Part shown: positions 34,414-45,943 of the stretch, piece after piece
Numbering within the stretch: the first letter of the stretch is position 1
Layout of the letters: each line of letters opens with the position of its first letter
Origin: Paratinospora sagittata
Lineage: Eukaryota; Streptophyta; Magnoliopsida; Ranunculales; Menispermaceae
Assembly (NCBI GenBank): GCA_035771175.1
Contig: CM069598.1
Span: forward strand, 19,568,438 to 19,632,437
Direction of reading: 5' to 3'
Length of the DNA stretch: 64,000 nt
The notes under the pieces: generated by a model
Database searches by the model: none
Told to the model about the DNA's origin: nothing
What the model saw: only the letters and a program-made list of their open reading frames with translations
Translations under genes and position numbers: made by a program

Positions 34414-35685
34414 ATGGAAAGAAGATGCATGAAATTGGTGATGCTTATTTTACTATGTGTTTATGTTTCACATACTTATGAGCATTATTTCATGCATGTG
34501 CATATATGACTTTATTGATGACATGATTGAATACTATTCACTGAGCACCTTGCCTCACACTCTCACTCTCCTTTCAGGTCCTTCAAATAAAGGCAAGGGC
34601 ATAGCATTCGCTTGAGAGCTAGCTACTCAAAAGCTAGGGACATCCTGACATGAGTCTAGGGTTGATGTGTGGTGATGGATGTTTCTTACATATGTATATG
34701 TTTTGGTTATTTTGGTGCATATGTAATTAATATAACACTTTTTAAACTTAGATGGTGAGAGGGATTGTGTTGTATTGATGTATATTGGCCATGGGCCTTG
34801 GACATTGATGATGATGAGTCTAGGCATGTTGCCTTAGACTATTTTGGTTTATTTTGGAAACCATTATGATTATTGTCTTATGTTCATTAGAGGATTGTAT
34901 CTTGTTGATTTATATGGATGCATGTCATGATATTAGAACTATTTAAGTTTATCAGGTGGGCTTTGAATTTTTTTTTTTTGGGACTCTATGTTGAGAGTCT
35001 GGTTGAGGCTTGTAGGGTCCCGATCATCTAATGGATGATTTGAGGTAGTCGTGGTTGCCTATGCCAGGCATCTTACTCTAGCATTCTGCACGCCGATCCA
35101 TGAGGGATGGCTGTCTGGGGTGTGGGGTTGCCACACGAAAGCTTTTTAAACCAGTTTTCAACTGAATTTCATCATACATATTTTGCTGAATCTGTGGTAA
35201 CAGAAGGTTCAATCCAAAGCTTTATAAGTATCACTTTGATTCTAAGTAAAGGAAATCATATCTCATCTTGTATTTTGATATTAATGATTGGTTTGTCACT
35301 GGGTTAGAGCAAGTATTGCTCAAAGTTGTAATGGTTCTTCTCACACCCAAAAGTTGAGAAAAGGTTATTCTCACACCCGTAAGTTGAGAAAGCATAAAGG
35401 TTCTTCTCGCACCAGTAAGTTGAGAAAGTGTGTCGGTTTGGTCTTCACCAGTAAGAAGATTCTTAGTGGAGTTTGGACAAATCCTAACTGAGGAGGTTAG
35501 GTAGTTGATGTAGGCGAGGCTGAACCACCATAAATCTTGTTTGTAATGTCTCTTTTACTGTCATTGTGTTTATATGCTACACTATATTTATCTGTTTTCA
35601 ATATTTCATAAATTTAAAAGAAAGTTTAAAATCTGCTAAGTGTCTAATTCACCTCCCTCTCGGACACATATGGGCCAACAAATCT

Positions 35686-35941
35686 GACCAACACCAAATT
35701 GATGAATACATGGCGGAGATGAGCTGATCTGAAAGTTAGACCCATCGACTTCAGTAAGAGCTCTCCATCGAGATTTGGAATCAAAGAAATAAGAACAGGC
35801 TACCATGAGGGACACCGGTGTGGTGTTGGCCAAAGACCCTCCGATGCCTAAGTAAGAGCTGAGCTTGCTCAGACGAAACTTTGCATTAGTTTGAGAACCA
35901 ATGACTAACATACCTTTTGGAGGGGGGGTGATGGGCTATTT
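35686..35941 (-). pseudogene. unrecognised 3' coding fragment next to SIRE-1
   Basis: On the minus strand an open frame runs PPPKGMLVIGSQTNAKFRLS, YLGIGGSLANTTPVSLMVA, FFDSKSRWRALTEVDG and FQISSSPPCIHQFGVGQI to the SIRE-1 target site. If the LTR is removed, the frame gains only LH and then TAA in the AT-rich flank at 27703-27712, so this looks like the natural C-terminal end of a gene. The composition is not like the transposons around it. The upstream part is lost or lies beyond SIRE-2. I do not recognise the family; a beta-rich membrane or envelope protein is only a guess. Confidence 0.5.
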
Positions 35942-36442
35942 ACAGAGGAAATCCTTGTCGGATGGCTAGTTGCCCCATAGGCATATGCCACATGTTGATT
36001 TGTAATAGGTTGAAATTGATGAAATGAGCTAGGAGAGCTCACCTATTCTGAAATAGTTGGATGAGGTTTGTTGATGAAACGACTCTCACTCAATTTTGTT
36101 TTGATGATTACAAACAACATACTTGTGATCACTAATCTCTTTGACGTAGTTGTTTCAATGCTAACTAGCTATATCAAATGGATTCAACTATACCGTCAAA
36201 GCATGTGGATGGAACAATAATGCACGAAGATTCAAGAGCTTCATATTTGTAATCCTCAGTTTAGAATTTTAGTGCTGTAAAATAATTCTTACTCGTTCCA
36301 ACCACAATATGATTTGCATATTTTAAAAATCATGCATATAAGTTATCATACTCATACATATACACTATTACTATATTGATCATGCATGCACACACATTAT
36401 CATGATTATTATGCAATCATATAGTTAAGATTGTTTATCATG

Positions 36443-36444
<2 letters not shown>

Positions 36445-36499
<55 letters not shown>
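36445..36499. repeat. (TA)n microsatellite
   Basis: An uninterrupted AT dinucleotide run of about 55 bases lies in the SIRE-2 LTR. Confidence 0.95.
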
Positions 36500-36501
<2 letters not shown>

Positions 36502-36719
36502 TTAATTATCATGCACTCGTATTACCAACTTTGCATGGTTTTATCATTTTTGTGTATCGTATCGAATGTTTTGATCATCTGTTTTAATCGATCATTTTAC
36601 ATGCGTTTATCTTTGTAAATTGTGTTTCAATCTTGTCAAAAATGTTTTCAAAGTTAGTTTATATGTTTGACAATGTCTTAAACTCTTTTTGATTGGAAAA
36701 TCGGGTTTTTATCACTTCA

Positions 36720-37040
36720 ACGTAAAGGAACCCACTCCTGTGCATTTTTTCAAGACTCAAACTTTTTTTTATCAGAGTTTAAGGAACTTGCTCCTTAAGA
36801 AAGGAACCCGCTCCTGTGGTTTTTCCCGAGACTCAAATTTTTTTGATTAGGGAAAAAGGAACGCGTTCCTGTAGAAAAGGGCAAAATAGAAAATTTTATA
36901 GAGTCAGTGGTTCTTGATGAAGAACCTCGCTCTTATGCCTAGTGGACATATTAAGGAATGCGCTCCTCATATAAGAAACGCGCTCTTTGATTGGAGGGAA
37001 ATCTGAAAAGTTTTAAATTTCAAAGCAGAAGTGCACTCCT
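36720..37040 (+). repeat. AGGAACGCGTTCCT-type palindromes in SIRE-2 LTR
   Basis: About eight variants of GGAAC(C/G)CGCTCCT occur at roughly 36726, 36783, 36802, 36857, 36921, 36955, 36976 and 37030. The one at 36857 is the perfect 14-bp palindrome AGGAACGCGTTCCT. Confidence 0.75.
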
Positions 37041-37887
37041 TGATTGAGGAAGTCTGATATTTTTCTAGAAATACCACACTTGCTCATTTGAAGAGTAACT
37101 TTTGCAAAATTTTAGAACTTGCGCCGTTTTTCATACTATCATTTTTACAAGTCCAAAAAAAGTTTTTGAGTGATTTTAAACATTTTTTAAAGCTAAAGTT
37201 CACTTACATTTATATCTTTGATTCATACTTCCGTATAGTTTGCCTAATCCATCAAACTTTTTGAGAAACTTGTGTCTCTCTTGAGCAATCGATCAAGCCG
37301 TTTTGAGTGATTCATTCACATCTTGTTGATTCTTGATCATCATTGAAGGAGATATCTCTCAACCATCATCACACTTTAAGAATCTCTGAGCTTCATCGTT
37401 TCCTAAGTTGAGTAAACTGTTTTTGATTTGAGTACTACTTGTGGAACCATATGTGATCTTCATATTACATTATCTTGTTTAGTAGTTTCATACATATCAT
37501 GTGGTATCGATTCATGTGTTAAACTTATATTATTTTAAATCGATTTCAGTATTTTGATTCTTGATCTTAACCATTTATATATTTATAATCAACAAGTCTT
37601 GATCATTCCTGCATATTGATTCATGTGCTTTATACATATCATTATTAGAATAAATATTTAAATACATGTGCATATTCGATTCTTGATTTCCTATCATTAT
37701 TATTTGAATCGATTGCATGTATTTGGAATCATCTATTTCAACACTGCACATCATTTAAAATATTGTTGTTAAAATATTATATACTTAAAATTGTTGAGAG
37801 TGTTTTAGAACATCTCTCTCTATCATTTGTAATCTTAATGTATTGTTGACTTGTTAGTCAATCGGGACTATACAATATCTTTGTACT

Positions 37888-38125
37888 GCTTGTAACCATG
37901 CCCTTAAGTTGGTTATAGTGCGGCTTTCTAGCCAAGCCCTTGTGTAGGCTAGTGTGTATGACTTTTTAACCAAGCCCTTGTGTTAACCAAATCCTTGTGT
38001 TGGTTAGTGTGTGTGGCTTATAACCAAGCCCTTTTGTTGGTTAATGTGTGCGGCTTAGAACCAAACCCTTGTAGTGGTTAATGTGTATGGCTTTTAGTCA
38101 CACCCTTAAGTTGACTAGCCAATAG
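37888..38125 (+). repeat. tandem repeats of about 39 bp near the SIRE-2 LTR end
   Basis: The unit resembles AACCAAGCCCTTGTGTTGG followed by TTAGTGTGTGTGGCTTA, in about six imperfect copies. It sits where other SIRE LTRs carry their own, different tandem repeats. Confidence 0.75.
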
Positions 38126-38349
38126 TGTATTAGGAAATCCTGATCGTGGATAATCGGGTAGTGAACGTAGGTTTAAGGGGAACCGAACCACTATAAATCG
38201 TTGTGTTAATTTATTTTTTCTGCACTTGATTATTTTGATTGTTACCTACTGCACATATATTCTGTTTAAATTAATTAACCGAAAGGTAATGCAAAAATCT
38301 GCCAAGTCCAATGCACCCCCCTCTTGGACTAGAATACTGGGCCAACATG

Positions 38350-38361
38350 TGATATCAGAGA
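38350..38361 (+). promoter_or_regulatory. SIRE-2 primer binding site (degenerate)
   Basis: TGATATCAGAGA differs at two bases from TGGTATCAGAGC and lies just after the LTR, as expected for the tRNA primer site. Confidence 0.8.
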
Positions 38362-38400
38362 AGGTTTTTGCATCAAAGAGATCTAACAATTTCTTTGAGT

Positions 38401-39340
38401 ATGGCAGGACATAGTTCTAATATTAGTTCTAAGGACACATATGATGAAGGAAACTCTGTGAATTGCCCTTCACTGTTCAAGGGTGGAAATTACTTGCACT
38501 GAAAAACAAGAATGAGATACTCGAAAAGAAAAGGAAAATGAGAATCGAGTTCAAGGTTCTTTAAGGGAAAGAGAAGTGACACTAAATCAAGCGAATGTAA
38601 CAAGCTGGGACATATGAGAAATGAGTTCCGAAATAGAAAAAAGAAGAGCTCTGATTCAAAGAGGAATAACAAGAAAGTCTTAAAGGTCACTTAGGATGAT
38701 ACAAGTTCGAGTGAGAGTGACTTGGACACTGGTGATGAAAAGGCCGTACTGTTCCTCATGGCAAGTACCGAGGTAAAAAATTCTATCTCTTTTGTCCTTG
38801 ATGATTGTTTTGATTCTAATAATGAAAATGATCTTGAGTTTTTGAGACTTAAACTTACTAGACAAATTAAAAAGAACTCAAAACTCAAAAATAACTTTAA
38901 ATAAGCCCTAATTGAAATAGGATTACAATAAGATGCTCTAGATACTCTCCAAATAGATTATGAGATACTTACAAAGGAGAGAGATACACTTCAAAAGAGT
39001 GTAAAAGACCTAACCAATGTAGTTCACAAGTTCACAAACTGTCAAAAAATGTTTGATATGATGTTGGAAGCACAAAGGTGTGCTTTTGACTAGGCTGGAT
39101 TAGGGTATACAACAGGGTCCAAGCAAAAATCGTATAACTATTTGTTGACTAAAAGACCTACTTGCAACTATTGCAATTGGCAAGGCCATACCATAGGAAG
39201 ATGCACCCTTAGAACAAAAAGGAAAAGCCACTTTGCATGGGTTGAAAAAGATATATTGAATGAGGCTAACCTTGTAGGACCCAAGGCCACTTAGGTACCG
39301 AAATCAAAAGTGTTCTATGTGGTGTAGGATACTTCAAAAA
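38401..39340 (+). pseudogene. SIRE-2 gag, internally deleted
   Basis: It starts at ATG 38401 (MAGHSSNISSKDTYDEG), with a TGG-to-TGA change soon after. Sequence then jumps to the zinc-knuckle region, losing the capsid core. The first knuckle is broken (ECNKLGHMRNEF: the outer Cys residues are missing). A Ser/Asp-rich stretch and coiled-coil-like region follow, then an intact knuckle (CNYCNWQGHTIGRC). At least six in-frame stops are present. Confidence 0.8.
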
Positions 39341-39349
39341 AAATGATGT

Positions 39350-39743
39350 ATGGTACTTGGACAGCGGATGCTCTAGACATATGACTGGTGACAAATCAAA
39401 CTTTTTGAGCATGGTCCGCAGAAATGGAGGTGTCGTAACTTTTGGCGACAACAACAAAGGAAAAATCGTCGGCGTAGGCATTGTTGGTAATGACTCTCTA
39501 TCTATATCTGATGTTCTTTATGTCAAAGGCCTAAAACATAATCTCTTGAGCATAAGTCAATTGTGTGACAAAGGATTTTTCATTTCATTTGAAGCAAACC
39601 GGTGCCTTATAAAGCATGAAAATGACAATGTTGCATTCATTGCATATAAAACTAAAAATGTTTATACTACAAATTTGCATGAATTGTGTGACCAAAATGT
39701 TTCATGTTTAATTGCTATTGCACAAAATGATGCATGGCTTTGA
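39350..39743 (+). pseudogene. SIRE-2 aspartic protease and start of integrase
   Basis: WYLDSGCSRHMTGDKSNF is the copia-type protease active site (DSG). LSISDVLYVKGLKHNLLSIS and KGFFISFEANRCLI are typical conserved copia segments. It ends at a TGG-to-TGA change just before HRRLAHVG. Confidence 0.88.
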
Positions 39744-40410
39744 CATAGGAGACTAGCTCATGTAGGGATGAAAAAAATTTCAAATTTGGTAACACTTAAC
39801 CTAGTTAGAGGACTTCCTAAAGGAATTTACTTGAAAGATAGAGTATGTGAACCATGCCAATTGGGCAAACATACAAAATTTTCTTTCAAAATCAAGACCA
39901 AAAGCTCAATCACAAGAGCTCTTGAATTTGTCCACATGAACTTGTTTGGACCAACCATAACTCAAATCTTAGGTAGAAAATCTCATTGTCTTGTGATTGT
40001 TGATGATCTCACTCGCTATACATGGGTTTACTTTCTTGCACATAAGAGTGATGTATATGATGTGTTTGTAAAATTTTGCTCTTGTGTTGAAAATGAAAAG
40101 GGATACAAGATCATTATCATAAGAAGTGATCGAGGTGGGGAGTTTGTGAACAAAAGTCTTAAAGACTTTTTGTAAGGATACACCATCACCTTTCAGCCCC
40201 CAGAATTCCTCAACAGAATGGAGTTGTTGAAAGGAAAAATAGATCCCTTCAAGAAATGTGCAGAACAATGTAATGTTAATATGATGTAGCAAAATTTTTT
40301 GGGCTGTATGATGTAGCAAAATATTTTTGGGCTGAAGCTATTAATATTGCTTGCTATCTCATGAATAGAGTGATGGTTAGGAGAAAACTGAACAAAACTT
40401 CTTATGAACC
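39744..40410 (+). pseudogene. SIRE-2 integrase
   Basis: HRRLAHVGM, with CEPCQLGKHTK, forms the zinc-binding region. D in CLVIVDDLTRYTWVYF, D in RSDRGGEFVNK and E in NGVVERKNRSL fit the D,D,E triad. A TAA at about 40173 and a frameshift separate the second and third residues. A short duplication of ATGATGTAGCAAAAT is seen at 40281-40325. The frame ends in RRKLNKTSYEP at the junction with the inverted gag. Confidence 0.85.
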
Positions 40411-40411
40411 C

Positions 40412-40907
40412 AATCACTTTTGACATGTCCTGGTTTATTACACTCAAAACATATCAACTCACTTGGTTTGGTTCCAAATTTCTTTCCTTTGTGGAACCTT
40501 GAACTTGATCTAGTTTTCCATTTCTCCTTAATTAGGTGACTAAGCCTCCTAGATAGCATATCAACTTCTTCATCGGTCCCTTCATTTTCTAATGATGAAG
40601 TTGTTTCAACTGTGACATTTAAAGCCAAGTCCTTCTTGCCTTTTTCTTCCACTTTGGGTGGAACAATGTAACCTTTAAGTGTCAACTCATGAACCATGAG
40701 TGAACCACATAATTCATCAAAGTTATGAATGCCCAGATTTTTGGACTTAATGATTGCTATCACTTTGGGTTTCCATGACTTAGGTAGACCTCTAAGCAAT
40801 CTCCTAGACATTTCATCGGGTTCATACACCTTTCCTAGGGTTCTTAATTTACTTATGATTCTTGTGAATCTTCCTAAAGCGTCACCTAGAGGTTCATTAT
40901 TATCCAT
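40412..40907 (-). pseudogene. inverted SIRE-like gag fragment
   Basis: On the minus strand the frame contains DALGRFTRIISKLRTLGKVY, RRLLRGLPKSWKPKVIAI, FDELCGSLMVHEL and a zinc knuckle (CFECNKPGHVKSD) whose last Cys is lost at the junction. This is the middle and C-terminal part of a copia gag. It is a different copy from SIRE-2 because SIRE-2 lacks this section, and it is in opposite orientation. Confidence 0.85.
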
Positions 40908-41160
40908 TTACTTCTGCTAGTCCCTTGTTTCAGCCAAGCTGGAGCAACCGAGCTTTTGTCTTTGGCTTCCCGTGCCTTGGACGCTATTCGTTCCAGGGTG
41001 ACGACCAACTCAGCTTGGTGAGATCCAACTCAGCTAGGCTAAGCTGATGGTCCAACGTTTACCTCCCAAGCCTGTCAGCTCTGCATGAGGTGGGAGGCTT
41101 TCTTCATTACGCGGCTTGGTATTGTGCCAACCTCGATCCTATCGTAGATTTTCTTTGAGA
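40908..41160. other. unassigned flank of the minus-strand Ty3 element
   Basis: No gene is seen. The sequence is higher in GC than its surroundings and is the left host flank of the insertion at 41161-41165. It continues, after the insertion, at 47404. Confidence 0.4.
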
Positions 41161-41165
41161 CTAAC
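41161..41165. repeat. TSD of the minus-strand Ty3-like element (CTAAC)
   Basis: CTAAC precedes TGTCACACCCC. The same bases follow the other LTR at 47404-47408. Confidence 0.92.
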
Positions 41166-42273
41166 TGTCACACCCCGATTCTTAAGAACAATTTCATACG
41201 ATAGGCAGCGGACTAGAATCGGGGTGTGAAGCAGAAACGAACATCAACACATATCTTTTATTCGTCCTCCTTTAATAACGGAGAGCAAATGTACATATGT
41301 TAACAATTACACGAGTAAAGAGTAGTGGCGAAAACTACAACAACCCATAAATAACACACCTAGATCTATGTTGACATCCCACACCTTATGCGTTTTCTTC
41401 GCACATAGCTTCAATGGCTCTTAGGTTTTGATAAAATATTTGTACTTATGCGCGTCTAAGATCCTGGGGAAAAATATCAACGGGGTGAGCTCAATAACAT
41501 AGTGAGGTCAAGCAGAATAAATGAAGCTTACATGCATAATAATAAGTATAGAACAATAATCATCAAACAGTTATGCCACACCAATACAATCAAGCAATGA
41601 TATGAATGGAAAATGTGGTCACACGGCATCACAGGCTAGGCACCATTCACTCGCAATCTGTGATCTGAGGCACCGATACAATATCCAACAACTGAGAGAT
41701 CTCATGAGTTCCAGTGCTAACCAGTGATAGTGTCACTCTGTCAGGGCCAACATACCGACATAGCACCCAATAATATATTATATTTCATTTTGTAAAGTAG
41801 TTTTCATGCATAAAGTAAAGCATGGTAACATATATGATGCATGATGCTATGTAATTCACCATTAGATAAGTAAGAGATGCAAACCTAGCCTTCATTCCCC
41901 ACCTTAAGAGGTGTAGTGGCGTCGCCTTGACGAATCTTCCGTCGAAACACCTATCTTCCTGAAGCGCAAGAAAAGCGAGAGAAAGAGATAGAAAAATGCG
42001 CAAGAGGGAGAGAGGGTGAGCAAGAGGGAGAGAGAGAGCGAGAGTGAGAGTGAGAGAAGGTGAGGTAGAGTGAAAGGGGAGGGGGCAACCCCTATTTATA
42101 GGGGTGCCTCCAAGGGGCCAGCCCCTAATGGGGACGGCCTTTTCCTTGGGACCGTCCCACTATGTGGGTCTATATTTTCTCCAAGGGGGCTTTTCTCATT
42201 TATTGAAGTTATATCAGTAGAATTTTCAGGTGGTTAAGTTAGTTTATGCAGTAGAAAAAGTGGGGGTCTTATA
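41166..42273 (-). repeat. LARD-like element 3' LTR
   Basis: It is 1,108 bp. It contains a TATA box (CTATAAATAGG on the minus strand, 42091-42101). Its start has changed from TGTAAG to TTATAAG. It lacks the long GA repeats of the other LTR. Confidence 0.88.
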
Positions 42274-45226
42274 ATTTACCCTCCTTAAAAAAATTTGCCT
42301 CCAAAATTCGATCAAGTAGTCGTTGGTCACACACTCCTATGTGTCCAAGTTGGCACATTCATCATTCTCTATGGTCTCCTAGTATTTTGGCTTTTGCTCA
42401 TCCCTCTTGTGAAGAAAGATTCTAATTGCAACGTCTGAGCCGTTGGGAAACTCTGTTGCAATAGCAGGTTTGGACCGTCACCTTCGAGTTAGTCATCGTT
42501 AGCATCCTTGGTGAGGCAAGACTGACCATGTCTCGTTTAACACTGGAAGTTAAACATTCTCGAGGCTGTCAGCTCAATAGATCATAGTTAACGACTCTAA
42601 TCCTTAACTATGATTTCTATCGGGAGCGTTCATCATGCCATTTCTTTTTGTCTGTGGGTATAGTGGTAATTTGTCATTAGCACTCATGATGTCATCATGT
42701 GATAATGATTTTCTTTCCTACATGATACTTCATACATATGCAACAAAGAAGTTCTGCAAACCATCTAGATACATAAATTATAGTCGGTATCCTCTGCATT
42801 CGTTGCATCCCATACCACATCGAATACAATGATAATAGATATAACGTAGTTTCTGGATGATTCACCACACATGGTCTACAGCTCCTCCATTGATCCATAA
42901 TATTTTAGTTATCCTCTTCATTTGTTGTGTCCCATACCACCCTGAATACAACGATAAAAGGAATATCAATGGTAATGAATTTCCTGTCAAACATTCTATC
43001 CTAAAATTTTTCACAATTACTATCCATTCCAAAACCCCTTTTCCATGAGACACATTCATACCCTACCCAATGGGTCATGTGTCCTCTTAAGATGGAAAAT
43101 CTGTAGGGCCCAAAGTTTAAAATGAAATCTCATCAACCGTTTGATGGAAATCATCAATAATTGATAGCATAGCATAATAGTTAATAACATTCGTATTTAA
43201 TTATAAACGCTTGAAACTTGTCGTCCCGTAAGGTTTTGTGGCCAAGTATTATCCTGGTTTCCTAGATAAATGTCCAAGGAAAAGTCTTATAATAATCAAA
43301 TGAGTTTCTTTTGAATAAGGTACAACTCCGTCCATGCATCTCCTTTCAGCTGGAACAATGAAGTTTACAACAGAGGTGCACCGCCTAGGGTTGACTCAAT
43401 AGGGTGTGCATTCATGCACTACGGGCGACTCCTATGCACCCAAAAGTCAATCCATAGGCCACGAACGACTTACGTTCCTAGGTGGTTGTGTTGTCTACAA
43501 ACTTTCACAGATAATATCCAATCATTTTTTTTTTCCAAAAATGATCCTTCTTCTGGACGCAACTTAAAAGTCCATCTAAATATAAATGAGGGGATGACTA
43601 GGTACGTAGTTATTTAATTTCAATACGTTCTAATTTTTTTCAAGCCACCTAAGGTACATTAACTGGTGGCTGATATTTCTTGGGCTTGGTTTCTCAAACC
43701 TTGACTAGTTAGCGATGGCCTAATTCTGACGGCCCGTGAGCTTCAAAGTTTAGTATCTTATCTTGTGCCCACAAGCATCAGTTCAACACCTCGAGTTATG
43801 GATCTTATTCCATCCTGTGACCCATAATCAGTTCTTTGGTGAGATCTAGTCATGCCTTTAAACGATGTATTTACTTATTCATTTGATTCCTCAATGAGTC
43901 ATGTTTCCTTCAAAGCTCATTATTCTAAGTATACATATCCCTGTCGTTTTCCTTAAAACCTATTATACTTACGGTTTATTTACTTTCCAAAATGTAAGGT
44001 ATATTTTCATCAAGGTATATTTTCATTGAGGTTTACTTTTCTTAACTGCTTATCTACCTTAATCTTGACTCATAAAGATTTTAGTGAACTAATTATCAGC
44101 TCTGCACCGACTAGTAGCTGATTTCCTGAAAATTTGGGTAATTCAATCTTCACGGTCACATACTAATTCGATTAGATGACCTTAACTTAAACATCATTAC
44201 TTCCTTTATTCTAGGTTAATTTCTATAACCTAAGATTTTATATAATGGATCCACAATCATCGGTTTAGAATACACTGAGCTCATGTTAATGTATACAAAC
44301 CCCATTTTATCACATTATAATCATTTGATCAAATTTGATTATCCAATAACCAAAAGAAACATACCCGAAGTGATTATATTACTACTAATATCAACTAATG
44401 CATTCTTTCAATCACCATATTAATAAAACCGGTTATGCTAATATTCATCAAGGACAATTTCTATAGTCATGATCACTCATCATATGATATGTTAAGATAA
44501 AATAACTCCACTAAAAATTTGTAAGATACATCCTGATCTAGTCACACTCAGTCATCATATTAAAATAATTCAGTCTTATCAAAGTTTGCAAGTCTATCCT
44601 AATCTGATCAAACTTGATAAGACTAATAGATAAATTATGCAACTATCTTGACGTTCATGTGGCATTAAAGAAATCTACATAAGTCATTATTTACACACAC
44701 AATATCACGATTTTTGATAAGTCCCAAAAAGCCTTAAAGTCAAAAGTAATCAAGGATCATGATTACAAGATTCTCGAATCTTGAGTTCCAATATGTATAT
44801 CTATTTATCAAGCTAGATTACTCGACCTTGTAATTCTCACATAATCACTAACTCTTTAATTAATGATTAAAATGCTTAATCTTACGAATTGATCCTTCAT
44901 CTTTTATAATATCTCATTATTCTTTCAATAGTCTGGTTGTTACTGTGATCACCATAAGTTATATTGAAAGATATTTAATCCTAATTAATGTCTAGCTAGA
45001 TCTATAGTTCACTGTAATCATCTAATCACAATGTCCGATTAAGGTCCAGACAAATCTTCAAAATAAAATTTTTTCTTGTATCTATTTTCAAGTCATCATT
45101 GCACAACCTTCATGCCACAAAAATATCACTTTCCTAGGTGCCACGTGTTAGCAAAAATCTTCTTTTCTCGTGGGACCTTCCTCAAGGTACTTCTCTCATG
45201 TAATTTATTTTATTCGGTATTTATTT

Positions 45227-45233
<7 letters not shown>

Positions 45234-45289
<56 letters not shown>
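45234..45289. repeat. (TA)n microsatellite
   Basis: A run of about 56 alternating A and T bases within the LARD-like interior. Confidence 0.95.
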
Positions 45290-45292
<3 letters not shown>

Positions 45293-45931
45293 CTAGGATA
45301 TTACACAATGCGGATATTAAGGCACTCGACGCCCTACCACGTTGTTGATTTGCCTATGCACGTACAGAGGGATCGACGCACATATCGAGGTGGTACATGA
45401 CCGATGCACGGACCAAGGGGTCGACACATATATCGAAGTACCATAATTAATATACTAATTAATATACATGTAGTAATCTTTATAGATCCCTCATGATATT
45501 AATATTAATATAATTTTTATATTATAGATACAATACTAATTAGTAGTATATTAATTAGTGTATTAATATACTAATTAATGTGGCATGTAATAATAATATA
45601 TATTTTATTATCATTATTATTATTATTATTTATTTATTTACTTATTTTTATTTTCTCTTGCAAAAATCCGCATATGTGGGTTGCAAGATCATTGCTTTAT
45701 TGAACATGCGTATTGAAAAGGGGCAGATATGCGTACCGTATTAATGTGACCGACGAGCGTACTGATGCGACCATTGTGTGTACTAAAGGGTCAACGCACG
45801 CACCGAGGCACAAAAATTGTACCAAGGTGGTTTATACATGTATCGAAGAGGGCCGATATGTGTATCGCACTAACATGACCAATGCACTTACTGAGAAACC
45901 GACGCGCGTATGGAATTGGTCGCAAGATCAT

Positions 45932-45943
45932 GCTCTGATACCA
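45932..45943 (-). promoter_or_regulatory. LARD-like element primer binding site
   Basis: The minus strand reads TGGTATCAGAGC four bases after the 5' LTR end. It is a perfect match to the usual site. Confidence 0.9.

Larger units (their letters stand above)
29086..35135 (+). mobile_element. Gypsy-3 solo LTR inside SIRE-1
   Basis: It starts TGTAATGCCCTAGAAATCC and ends GGGGTTGCCACA. TGAAA (29081-29085) and CGAAA (35136-35140) are a TSD with one mismatch. Across this insertion the SIRE-1 LTR lines up with SIRE-3 (ATTGAAGAAGA on the left, CTTTTT..ACCAGTTTTCA on the right). With the inner insertion removed it is about 3.0 kb. No primer site or pol is present, so it is a solo LTR. Assignment to Ty3/gypsy is from general LTR style. 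Confidence 0.75.
27718..35680 (+). mobile_element. SIRE-1 solo LTR (Ty1/copia, SIRE-like), holding nested insertions
   Basis: The LTR starts TGTTGAACCAATTATC and ends GGGCCAACA. TSD AATCT flanks it at 27713-27717 and 35681-35685. The two parts (27718-29085 and about 35136-35680) total about 1.9 kb, matching the 1,915-bp LTR of SIRE-3. It is interrupted by a gypsy LTR. The right part holds the family signature GGTAGTTGATGTAGGC and GAACCACCATAAATC, followed by TTCACCTCCCTCTCGG. Confidence 0.88.
36097..38347 (+). repeat. SIRE-2 5' LTR
   Basis: It starts TGTTTTGATGATTACAAAC and ends TGGGCCAACA. It contains a (TA)n microsatellite (36445-36499), GGAACGCGCTCCT-like palindromes (36720-37040), tandem GCCCTTGTGTTGG repeats (37888-38125) and the family signature GAACCACTATAAATC. 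A TSD cannot be tested because the other end is missing. Confidence 0.88.
36097..40411 (+). mobile_element. SIRE-2: truncated Ty1/copia element (SIRE-like)
   Basis: The element has a 5' LTR, a degenerate primer site, gag with a large internal deletion, protease and integrase. It ends abruptly within the region after integrase, where an inverted gag fragment begins. No 3' LTR is found. The order protease then integrase is diagnostic of Ty1/copia. Confidence 0.88.

Noticed and set aside
45076..45400. ORFs with long Ile-Tyr runs
   Set aside because: They are translations of the (TA)n microsatellite.
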